DNA from: Acidobacteriota bacterium
GTDB taxonomy: Bacteria; Acidobacteriota; UBA6911; RPQK01; JAJDTT01
Direction of reading: 5' to 3'
Assembly (NCBI GenBank): GCA_028874215.1
Contig: JAPPLF010000015.1
Location: forward strand, 1 to 47,313
DNA: 47,313 bases
The translations under genes and the position numbers were made by a program. The notes below the pieces were generated by a model. It saw nothing but the letters and a program-made list of their open reading frames with translations. It had not been told where the DNA came from and made no database searches. Numbering within the stretch: the stretch's first letter is position 1; every line of letters starts with the position of its first letter. Shown piece after piece: positions 7,623 to 13,819 of this stretch.

Positions 7623-8404
7623 AACAGGTCCACCAGTTGGTGCCGCGTCCGGTCCAGGATGGTGCGCCCCAGCCGATAGAACGCGACGGAGATGACGACC
7701 CAGTAGAGCAACCCCCAGAGGGAGGGCTCCGGAGCGCCCAGGAAGGCGAACCGGTAGGCCTCCACCATGTGGGTCAGCGGGTTCAGCGAGAGGAGGGACC
7801 GGTACGGTTCCGGAGCCCGGCTCAAGGGGTAGACGATGGGCGTGACCCAGAAAAAGAGCATGAACAGGACGCCCAGGAGCTGGGCCACGTCGCGAAAGAA
7901 GACGTTCAGGCAGGCGGCCATGGCGGCCAGCCCGTAAGTCATCAGGATCTGGACCACGAAGAGGGGGAAGATCAGGACCAGGAACCGGAAGTCGGTCAGT
8001 TGGGTGACCGCGAGCACCACGAGGAAGACGGCCGTCCCCAGCAACTGGTGCACGACGGCCGAGAACAGAACGCTGAAGGGCAGCGTCTCCAGCGGAAAGC
8101 GCTGCTTCTTGATGATGTTGGCGTTCTCGATGAAGGTCCGGGCCGAGCGGACGACGCCCTCCTGGATGGCCATCCAGGGCAGCAGCGCCGCGAAGAGATT
8201 GAGGGCGAAGACTCCGGTGGAGGCCTCGGGCCCGAACCGGACCTCCAGCACCAGCGAGAAGACCAGCGTGTAGAGAGCCAGTTGCAGGGCCGGATTCAGA
8301 ATCGACCAGAACAGGCCCGCGACGGAGCCCACGTACCGGCTCCTGATGTCCCGGGACACCAGTTCACGAATCAGGTGCTTGTGGCGCAGGAGCGAACTCA
8401 ACAT
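7619..8404 (-). CDS. wzm: Polysaccharide ABC transporter permease
   Basis: A 261-residue ABC-2-type permease. The N-terminal cytoplasmic start HKHLIRELVSRDIRSRYVGS is the classic Wzm/TagG motif (an amphipathic interface helix followed by SRYxGS). It is followed by about six hydrophobic segments, including AGLFWSILNPALQLALYTLVF, LFVVQILMTYGLAAMAACLN and VLFMLFFWVTPIVYPL. It forms the membrane channel for the Wzt ATPase, whose GTG overlaps this stop codon. The ATG at 8404 lies only 11 bases after a TATAAT, so the 5' leader may be very short. Confidence 0.94.
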   Translation of the reverse strand: MLSSLLRHKHLIRELVSRDIRSRYVGSVAGLFWSILNPALQLALYTLVFSLVLEVRFGPEASTGVFALNLFAALLPWMAIQEGVVRSARTFIENANIIKKQRFPLETLPFSVLFSAVVHQLLGTAVFLVVLAVTQLTDFRFLVLIFPLFVVQILMTYGLAAMAACLNVFFRDVAQLLGVLFMLFFWVTPIVYPLSRAPEPYRSLLSLNPLTHMVEAYRFAFLGAPEPSLWGLLYWVVISVAFYRLGRTILDRTRHQLVDLL

Positions 8405-8415
8405 GGTCCCGCGCC

Positions 8416-8421
8416 ATTATA
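8416..8421 (-). promoter_or_regulatory. Possible -10 box of the wzm-wzt operon
   Basis: TATAAT on the minus strand, 11 bases before the wzm ATG. No good -35 is visible 17 bases further up, so confidence is low; if used, the leader would be only a few bases long. Confidence 0.35.
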
Positions 8422-8445
8422 GGTCACCCGGACGGAGAACCATGG

Positions 8446-8469
8446 AGCGGGGACTTTCCTGTCCCCGCT
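8446..8469 (+). repeat. REP-like hairpin, AGCGGGGAC type (9-bp stem)
   Basis: Arms AGCGGGGAC/GTCCCCGCT around loop TTTCCT, preceded by GGAG. The longest perfect stem of the family in the window, between vapC and wzm. Confidence 0.88.
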
Positions 8470-8493
8470 TTCTGCAATCGACTCGCCACCACG

Positions 8494-8922
8494 TCAGCCG
8501 AGCGGATTCACCCAACGCAGACCGGGAAACCGCGCCATGTCGGCATCGTGTGAGTGGAGTTCCGCTTGGTGTTCAATAGCCAAGGCGGCGAGATGCGCGT
8601 CCGTCGTCAAATTGCCGGTGCCGCCAGAGCTCTCCAGGAGTTCGAACAGAATGTCCGCATGGCGTGTTCCCGGGTGGATGAGCACTGTCTGCGGTCGTTC
8701 GAGCCAAGACCGGACGCGGGTGCAGGCTCCCCTCATGTCGAGGGGGTTTTCGAGAATCCTCGGGTGAGTGGCGATTCGGATGAAACCAAGGATCGATGCC
8801 CATGGGAGTCCGACGCTGACGTTCCCGTTCATCAGGGCTTCCCACCATTCTCGCGCTTCCCGGTGTCTGGGAAAGTCCGAATTATGGGCGTGCAGCAGCA
8901 AGTTCACGTCGGGAATGATCAC
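8494..8922 (-). CDS. vapC: PIN-domain ribonuclease toxin, VapC family
   Basis: A 142-residue PIN-domain protein. The acidic catalytic residues appear as MIIPDVNLLLHAHN at the N-terminus, TTDAHLAALAIEH near residue 105 and ELHSHDADMARFPGLRW at the C-terminus. VapC toxins are metal-dependent RNases that cleave specific RNAs and are neutralised by an antitoxin made from the same operon. The start is GTG at 8922, overlapping the stop of the preceding antitoxin gene by four bases, the usual antitoxin-first order. It sits in an accessory island inside the polysaccharide locus. Confidence 0.9.
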   Translation of the reverse strand: MIIPDVNLLLHAHNSDFPRHREAREWWEALMNGNVSVGLPWASILGFIRIATHPRILENPLDMRGACTRVRSWLERPQTVLIHPGTRHADILFELLESSGGTGNLTTDAHLAALAIEHQAELHSHDADMARFPGLRWVNPLG

Positions 8923-9191
8923 TGCCGACTCTTTCGACCAAGTTCCTCCGCTTCCAATTCGTCGACCAGTTGATTGAGCCGATTGATGTCAATGCCCGGC
9001 TTGAATCCGAAGGAGTGGGGTTTCACCTCGTATCGAGCCATCGGAGAACTCTTGCCCCGCAATCCCAGACCGATCCGCAGGGCATCGTTCACGACGGCTT
9101 TCATACTTTTGTCGGAACGCCGAATCTCTCGCCGAAGGAGCTGTGCGACATCCGGTTCTATAGTCAAAGTGGTTCGCATTGAAGGCATCAT
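8919..9191 (-). CDS. vapB: Antitoxin of the VapBC-like pair (ribbon-helix-helix type)
   Basis: A 90-residue protein. The N-terminus MRTTLTIEPDVAQLLRRE followed by SMKAVVNDALRIGL is a ribbon-helix-helix DNA-binding fold, and the C-terminal third is the flexible toxin-binding part. I chose the first ATG of a pair (9191) because AAGGAAG lies five bases upstream; the longer frame to 9227 has no such site. It should bind and inhibit the VapC product and repress its own promoter. Confidence 0.85.
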   Translation of the reverse strand: MMPSMRTTLTIEPDVAQLLRREIRRSDKSMKAVVNDALRIGLGLRGKSSPMARYEVKPHSFGFKPGIDINRLNQLVDELEAEELGRKSRQ

Positions 9192-9327
9192 GATGACTTC
9201 CTTATGCGATGTCAAGATGCTCAACACCGATCAAGACGCTCCTCGAACGCCGTCAATGGACGGGACAGGCAGGATTCACCCGCGAATTGGATTGCCCTGG
9301 GGAGGACCGGACTGGATGTCCGGCCCC

Positions 9328-9678
9328 TCACGAAACTCCGGCCCGGACCTCCCGGGTGATCCGCGTCACCACGTGGTCCGGCGCCTCGTCGAGACTCCTC
9401 AAGAGATCGGCGAAGATCCTGGGCCGGCGGATCACGATCTCCTGGAGATCCCGGGAAACCCTTCCCGCCAGGGCCAACAACACGTCGGCGTCCTCTTCCA
9501 GGTCCGCCGCGAGCCGGCGAATGGTCCGCTCAGGCGGGGGCGCAGTCTGTTCGAATTCGACTTTGCTCAAGTACGCCGGTTGGACACCGGCTCGGGAAGC
9601 CACCATCCTCAACGAGAATGCACGGTTTTCACGCTGCCGCTTTTCCCGGACCGTGCGAATGTGTTCTCCAAAAGTCAT
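9328..9678 (-). CDS. XRE-family helix-turn-helix regulator (paralog 1)
   Basis: A 116-residue protein. The N-terminal helix-turn-helix reads TFGEHIRTVREKRQREN, FSLRMVASRAGVQPAYLSKVE, PPPERTIRRLAADL; the C-terminal 45 residues (LQEIVIRRPRIFADLLRSL, DEAPDHVVTRITREVR) probably mediate dimerisation. The ATG at 9678 follows AGGAGGAG by four bases; the longer frame to 9789 lacks conservation. It is about 60 per cent identical by eye to the gene at 11169. A 6-bp inverted repeat at 9700-9714 lies just upstream and may be its operator. Confidence 0.88.
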   Translation of the reverse strand: MTFGEHIRTVREKRQRENRAFSLRMVASRAGVQPAYLSKVEFEQTAPPPERTIRRLAADLEEDADVLLALAGRVSRDLQEIVIRRPRIFADLLRSLDEAPDHVVTRITREVRAGVS

Positions 9679-9699
9679 CGTCTCCTCCTGGTCGTTTCC

Positions 9700-9714
9700 G
9701 ATCGTCCAACGATC
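9700..9714. promoter_or_regulatory. Inverted repeat upstream of XRE gene, possible operator
   Basis: GATCGT-CCA-ACGATC, a perfect 6-bp inverted repeat with a 3-bp spacer, 22 bases upstream of the XRE start codon. Operator role is inferred from position only. Confidence 0.4.
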
Positions 9715-9759
9715 AAATGTGCACCAGGGACTAGAAACTACACGATCCGGGTGACAGGA

Positions 9760-9781
9760 GGGGCGACCTTCCTGACGCCCC
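9760..9781 (+). repeat. Degenerate REP-like hairpin, GGGGCGAC type
   Basis: GGGGCG/CGCCCC arms around ACCTTCCTGA, preceded by GGAG. The TTCCT core is kept but inner pairs are lost. Confidence 0.6.
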
Positions 9782-9785
9782 GTAT

Positions 9786-10073
9786 TCATTGTTGCCGTAC
9801 GATCCGGCGGATGCGGCTGGGGTCAAGCAGGACCAGCGGAATCAGGTGGGGATCGGAGAGAATTCCAAGTCTCCTCTTTCGGCGGGCGTAGATTTCCGAA
9901 GCATGAAACTCAACTCCGCTCGGATCTTCGGGGACAATTCCCTCTGCCAGTCTGTCCAGCTTGCGGGTGACCCAATGTGATTGTGCCTCGAATACCGAAA
10001 CACCACCGAGGACCAAATACTGTTCGTTGACGTTACTCGCGGAGCCCGAATCGTCCAGATAGAGAAGATGCAC
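9786..10073 (-). pseudogene. Truncated DUF3800-like gene (N-terminal fragment)
   Basis: The frame reads from a GTG at 10073 as HLLYLDDSGSASNVNEQYLV, LGGVSVFEA, then VEFHASEIYARRKR, the characteristic beginning of DUF3800 proteins (a YLDxSG strand with acidic residues, then the FHA region). These proteins are usually around 250 residues; this one stops after about 95 with IRRIVRQQ. The missing C-terminal part is not found in the 108 bases before the XRE gene. It is most likely a broken remnant, possibly once paired with the adjacent XRE gene. No clear ribosome-binding site precedes the GTG. Confidence 0.6.
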
Positions 10074-10125
10074 GGGGGAAAGAAAAATGCAGCCGGGTGA
10101 ACCGAAGTTCAACGAACCGCCGCTC

Positions 10126-11124
10126 CTACCAGGCGGCGCTTCCGTCCCGGACCAGGTGGCGTTTGCGCAGGCGTTCGATTTGTTTCGAGTCCGGTTCAAC
10201 GTTTTCGCCGTGGTCCAAGGGCGGCTTCCCCACCTTCACCCGGCGGGCCCCGACGCTATCGAGGCGGTCGAGCCGCGGCGCCCCCTCCAACGCCTGGAGG
10301 TCGGCGTCGAAGTACTCGAACCAGGGGAGCCCGGCTTCGGTGTAGTCGGCGGCGGTGGGCGGCTCATGCGGCGGCGCGTATCCGGTCACCGTCCGGTATT
10401 GCCCGCTGTTGAGGAGGTGGACGAAACAACGTGAACGGACGTCCCGCTCCCAGGCCGAGAATCCGTAGTCGTCGGAGTAGACCTCCTGGCGCATCATCCC
10501 GCCGGGCGCGAGGCCCATTTCGCTATCCGGCAGCGCCGAACAACAGATGGCATCGATTTCGTAGGGGTCGCGGACCCTTTCGGCCATCAGTCTCTCGTAC
10601 CGCGACGCCTTCATCGGATAGACGACGAACTGCAGGCCGCCATGCTCCGCGGCTCCCGTCAACTGCTCCTCGGCCGTATAGCCCTGCCCCAGGGGCATGG
10701 CGACAAACTGCCGGATCAGTCCCTTGCGCACGCAGAAGCCGTCGAGCCAGGGCTGATCCGGGATCACGACATAGTCCTGGGGCCGCCGGTGCAGCTCGTT
10801 GCTGAACGATTGTCCCGTGACGGCGTCGACTTTCCCGGCCGATACCTTGACGGCCATGGGGTACGAGCCACCGAAAGAAATCCAGAGCGCCTCCGCCTGG
10901 TACATGGGCATGAAAACGCCGCCATGATCGCTCCACCGCTGCGGCAGGCGATGGGCATAGTCGTCCACGTGGTGCAACGGAAACTCTCCCAGTCCCGGGG
11001 GCAGGGGATACTCACCGTCGTCGTCCGGAATCCGCAGGGTCCTCTCAAACGATATCGAACACCTCGCCTCCCGATGGACCTCCGGAAAGCTGAAAGTCAA
11101 CGTATCGCGCCGTAGTTCAATCAT
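10126..11124 (-). CDS. Conserved uncharacterised protein, XRE-linked
   Basis: A 332-residue soluble protein with no signal peptide or membrane segment. Segments such as LPPGLGEFPLHHVDDYAHRL, ALWISFGGSYPMAVKVSAGK, DYVVIPDQPWLDGFCVRKG and RQFVAMPLGQGYTAEEQLTG look strongly conserved and match, as I remember it, a widespread uncharacterised bacterial family; no enzyme motif is recognised. The ATG at 11124 follows AGGAGGAG, while the longer frame to 11172 overlaps the upstream XRE stop and has no site. It is the second gene of an XRE-unknown operon, so it may be controlled by, or act with, that regulator. Confidence 0.82.
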   Translation of the reverse strand: MIELRRDTLTFSFPEVHREARCSISFERTLRIPDDDGEYPLPPGLGEFPLHHVDDYAHRLPQRWSDHGGVFMPMYQAEALWISFGGSYPMAVKVSAGKVDAVTGQSFSNELHRRPQDYVVIPDQPWLDGFCVRKGLIRQFVAMPLGQGYTAEEQLTGAAEHGGLQFVVYPMKASRYERLMAERVRDPYEIDAICCSALPDSEMGLAPGGMMRQEVYSDDYGFSAWERDVRSRCFVHLLNSGQYRTVTGYAPPHEPPTAADYTEAGLPWFEYFDADLQALEGAPRLDRLDSVGARRVKVGKPPLDHGENVEPDSKQIERLRKRHLVRDGSAAW

Positions 11125-11168
11125 TTTCTCCTCCTCTCCCGTTCCCCCAGGTTCCTGCAACCTGTCCT

Positions 11169-11519
11169 TCACCAGTCACCGTCGCGAATCTCTCTCACAA
11201 CCCTCAGCACCGCGTGGTCCGGCGCCTCGCGGAGTTGACGCAGCAGATCGGCGAAGAGCCTTGGACGGAGCATCACGATCTCCTGAAGGTCCTTGGACAC
11301 CTTCCCCCCCATCGCCAGCAGCACGTCGGCATCCTGGTCCAGCTCCATGGCGAGCCGGCGGATGGTCCGCTCCGACGGAGGCGGTGTCTGTCCCCGCTCG
11401 ATCTTGCTCAGGTAGGCCGGCTCGATTCCGACGCGCCCGGCCACCTGCCGCAAGGAGAAGGTCCGGTCCTTGCGCCGCCGCCGTTCCCGGACCTCTCGAA
11501 TGTATTCTCCAAACGCCAT
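11169..11519 (-). CDS. XRE-family helix-turn-helix regulator (paralog 2)
   Basis: A 116-residue paralog of the gene at 9328: AFGEYIREVRERRRRKD, FSLRQVAGRVGIEPAYLSKIE, RGQTPPPSERTIRRLAMEL, then the shared C-terminal part LQEIVMLRPRLFADLLRQL. I use the ATG at 11519, matching the start of paralog 1; an ATG six codons upstream (11537) is possible. The gene is followed after 44 bases by the uncharacterised gene at 10126. The near-palindrome at 11558-11577 lies directly upstream and contains an AT-rich -10-like core, so autorepression is plausible. Confidence 0.88.
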   Translation of the reverse strand: MAFGEYIREVRERRRRKDRTFSLRQVAGRVGIEPAYLSKIERGQTPPPSERTIRRLAMELDQDADVLLAMGGKVSKDLQEIVMLRPRLFADLLRQLREAPDHAVLRVVREIRDGDW

Positions 11520-11557
11520 TTCGACCCCGGGACCCATCGTTTCGTCCCTCGTTCGAG

Positions 11558-11577
11558 TGTGTACTATATACTACACA
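11558..11577. promoter_or_regulatory. Near-palindrome upstream of XRE gene, promoter/operator candidate
   Basis: TGTGTA-CTATATAC-TACACA: perfect 6-bp arms with an AT-rich centre, unusual in this GC-rich context, 39 bases before the XRE ATG. The overlap of a TATA-like core and dyad symmetry suits a self-repressed promoter. Confidence 0.5.
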
Positions 11578-11592
11578 CTACATATGACGGAG

Positions 11593-11612
11593 CGGCGGTT
11601 TCCTAACCGCCG
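11593..11612 (+). repeat. REP-like hairpin, CGGCGGTT type
   Basis: Arms CGGCGGTT/AACCGCCG around TCCT, preceded by GGAG. Confidence 0.87.
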
Positions 11613-11643
11613 ATTCCTGACGCGGCGCGAGGGAAAGAAGAAC

Positions 11644-11662
11644 CGGCGATTGGAAATCGCCG
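11644..11662 (-). repeat. REP-like hairpin, CGGCGATT type
   Basis: Arms CGGCGATT/AATCGCCG around GGA, immediately upstream of the promoter of the glycosyltransferase at 11704. Confidence 0.8.
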
Positions 11663-11675
11663 TTCCTTTGCTGTG

Positions 11676-11684
11676 TGCTAAAAT
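11676..11684 (+). promoter_or_regulatory. Extended -10 promoter candidate for the plus-strand glycosylation operon
   Basis: TGC followed by TAAAAT forms an extended -10 element about 20 bases before the ATG at 11704. No consensus -35 is visible; the hairpin at 11644 occupies that area. Confidence 0.4.
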
Positions 11685-11703
11685 CAGGCCCGAAATTCCG
11701 CCC

Positions 11704-12678
11704 ATGAGATTGATCTCCATGGTGATTCCCCTTTTCAACGAGGAGGAATCGCTCCCCGAGCTCTACCAAGGCATCGTCGAGGAATTGAGTCCCCGGTCCG
11801 GCGACCTGGAGATCATCTTCGTCGACGACGGCAGCACCGACGGCTCCTTCTCGACGCTGAAGCGCCTTCAGCAACGCGACTCCCGGATCCGGATCATTCG
11901 GTTTCGCCGCAATTTCGGGAAGTCGGCGGCTTTGGCGGCCGGATTTCAGCACGCCCGGGGAGAGGTCGTGGTCACCATGGACGCGGACCTTCAGGATCGT
12001 CCCCACGAGGTGGGCAAGCTGTTGGACCGTCTCGAAGAGGGGTTCGACCTGGTCTCCGGCTGGAAGGTCAAGCGCCGGGACCCCTGGCGCAAGCGCGCCG
12101 CGTCGCGGATCTTCAACTTCGTCACCGCCTTCCTGACGGGAGTTCCGCTCCACGACCTCAACTGCGGACTCAAGGCCTATCGCCGGGAGGTGATCCGCGA
12201 GGTGAAGGTCTACGGCGAGATGCACCGGTTCATTCCGGTCCTGGCCAGCTACCGCGGCTTTCGCATCGGCGAGGTCCCGGTAGACCATGCGCCCCGCGCC
12301 TACGGGCGCAGCAAGTACGGGGCGAGCCGATTCCTGGGCGGTTTCTTCGATCTCCTGACGGTGATCATGCTGACCCGCTACAACAGCAAGCCGCTGCACG
12401 TCTTCGGGATTCTGGGCCTGGTGCTGCTGCTGGCCGGCTTTTGTGTCGAGGCCTACCTCACGGTGGGTTGGCTGCAGGGTCAATGGATCGAGGACCGGCC
12501 CCTGTTCATGCTGGGAATCCTGCTCCTCATCGTGGGCGTCCAGTTCATCTTCTTCGGGCTCCTGGCCGAGATGATCGCCTATTCGTCCCGCAGGGAAGGG
12601 GACTACTCGGTGCGCGAAGTCCGGGTGGCGGAACCGGAGGAGGCCAGCTCCAAGTCCCTGGTCTCTCTGCCCGGATGA
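11704..12678 (+). CDS. Polyprenyl-phosphate glycosyltransferase (GT2, DPM1/ArnC-like)
   Basis: A 324-residue membrane GT2. The catalytic part has SMVIPLFNEEESLPELYQG, IIFVDDGSTDGS, TMDADLQDRP (DxD) and LNCGLKAYRREV. Two C-terminal membrane helices follow (HVFGILGLVLLLAGFCVEAY and FMLGILLLIVGVQFIFFGLL). This layout is typical of enzymes that move a sugar from a nucleotide donor to undecaprenyl phosphate, giving donors for GT-C enzymes. The ATG at 11704 begins just before the first strand; the longer frame reads through hairpins. It is the first gene of the run continuing to 17680. The GT-C protein at 13820 is a possible user of its product. Confidence 0.92.
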   Translation: MRLISMVIPLFNEEESLPELYQGIVEELSPRSGDLEIIFVDDGSTDGSFSTLKRLQQRDSRIRIIRFRRNFGKSAALAAGFQHARGEVVVTMDADLQDRPHEVGKLLDRLEEGFDLVSGWKVKRRDPWRKRAASRIFNFVTAFLTGVPLHDLNCGLKAYRREVIREVKVYGEMHRFIPVLASYRGFRIGEVPVDHAPRAYGRSKYGASRFLGGFFDLLTVIMLTRYNSKPLHVFGILGLVLLLAGFCVEAYLTVGWLQGQWIEDRPLFMLGILLLIVGVQFIFFGLLAEMIAYSSRREGDYSVREVRVAEPEEASSKSLVSLPG

Positions 12679-13817
12679 GGATCGCCCTCCTGGGTCCGGC
12701 CCATCCCCTGCGCGGCGGAATCGCCCAGTACACCGCATCCCTTTACGGGGAGCTGGAGCGGCGCCACCAGGTGCGCATCTTTTCCTTCCGCAAGCTCTAT
12801 CCCCGGTTGCTGTTTCCCGGAAGCTCCGAGTTGGACCGGAGCCCCAGCGCCTGGCGGGTGCCCTCCGTCAGGATCCTCCGGCCCCTCCGGCCCCGGAGTT
12901 GGGCCGCGGCGGCCCGGAGAGTCGCCGCCTGGGAGCCGGAACTGCTGGTCTTCCAATGGTGGCACCCTTTCTTCGGTCCGGCCTACGCGGACCTGATCCG
13001 GCGCTTCCGGAAGCGGTCGGCGGCGGTGATCCTGTTTCTGTGCCACAACGTCTTTCCCCACGAGCGGATGGGGAGCCGCGTGCTGGAGAAGATGCTGGTG
13101 AGGATGGCCTTTCGCCGCGTGGACGGCTTCCTGGTCCAGTCGCAGGGCCTGGCCCGGCAGGTGCGGGAACTCCGTCCCGCGGCCCCGGTCCGCAGGGTCC
13201 ATCATCCCGCCTATTCCTTCTACCGGCGCTGGGACTCCGAAACGTCCCGGCCGGGCGGGAAACCCAGCATCCTCTTTTTCGGAAACATCCGGGCCTACAA
13301 GGGGCTCGACGTCCTCATCGAGGCTTTCGCCCGGGTTCGCAAGGAGTTGGAGGCGGAGCTGGTGGTGGCGGGAGAGTTCTATTCCGATCCCCGTCCCCTG
13401 AAGGAACGGGTCCGGGCTCTCGGCCTCGACGGCGATGTTCGCTGGACCGGCGCCTATGTGCCCAACCGCGAGGTCCCCTCCCTCTTCCGCCGCGCCCACG
13501 TGGTGGCGCTTCCCTACCGGAGCGCGACCCAGAGCGGGATCGTCCCGCTGGCCTACCAGTTCGGAGTCCCGGTCATCGCCAGCGACGTGGGCGGACTCTC
13601 GGAGGTGGTGCTGGACGGCAGGACCGGGCTCCTCTTTCCACCCGGAGATTCCGAACGGCTGGCGAGTCTCCTGGTAGATTATTTCCGCCGGAATCTGCGG
13701 CCGCGGTTCCAGCCTCACATCCTGGAATTCAACCGGAAGCTGGGTTGGGACCGGGTGGCCGGACCGATTCTGGAGCTGGCCCGGTCGCTGGGAGCGAAGG
13801 AAGGCGGGGAAGTCTGA
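12675..13817 (+). CDS. Family 4 glycosyltransferase
   Basis: A 380-residue GT-B fold enzyme. The N-terminal domain begins RIALLGPAHPLRGGIAQYTA (glycine-rich acceptor loop). The C-terminal nucleotide-sugar domain has ILFFGNIRAYKGLDVLIEAF, VRWTGAYVPNREVPSLFRRA and the E-x7-E-like segment VPVIASDVGGLSEVVLDGRT. It transfers a sugar from a nucleotide donor, probably to a lipid-linked glycan. The ATG at 12675 overlaps the previous stop by four bases (ATGA), showing translational coupling. Sugar specificity cannot be deduced. Confidence 0.92.
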   Translation: MRIALLGPAHPLRGGIAQYTASLYGELERRHQVRIFSFRKLYPRLLFPGSSELDRSPSAWRVPSVRILRPLRPRSWAAAARRVAAWEPELLVFQWWHPFFGPAYADLIRRFRKRSAAVILFLCHNVFPHERMGSRVLEKMLVRMAFRRVDGFLVQSQGLARQVRELRPAAPVRRVHHPAYSFYRRWDSETSRPGGKPSILFFGNIRAYKGLDVLIEAFARVRKELEAELVVAGEFYSDPRPLKERVRALGLDGDVRWTGAYVPNREVPSLFRRAHVVALPYRSATQSGIVPLAYQFGVPVIASDVGGLSEVVLDGRTGLLFPPGDSERLASLLVDYFRRNLRPRFQPHILEFNRKLGWDRVAGPILELARSLGAKEGGEV

Positions 13818-13819
13818 TC

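Noticed and set aside
10113-10139. CCGCC/GGCGG hairpin at the end of the 10126 gene as another REP-like element
   Set aside because: It is largely coding sequence (the SAAW end), its loop lacks TTCC, and the arms are short.
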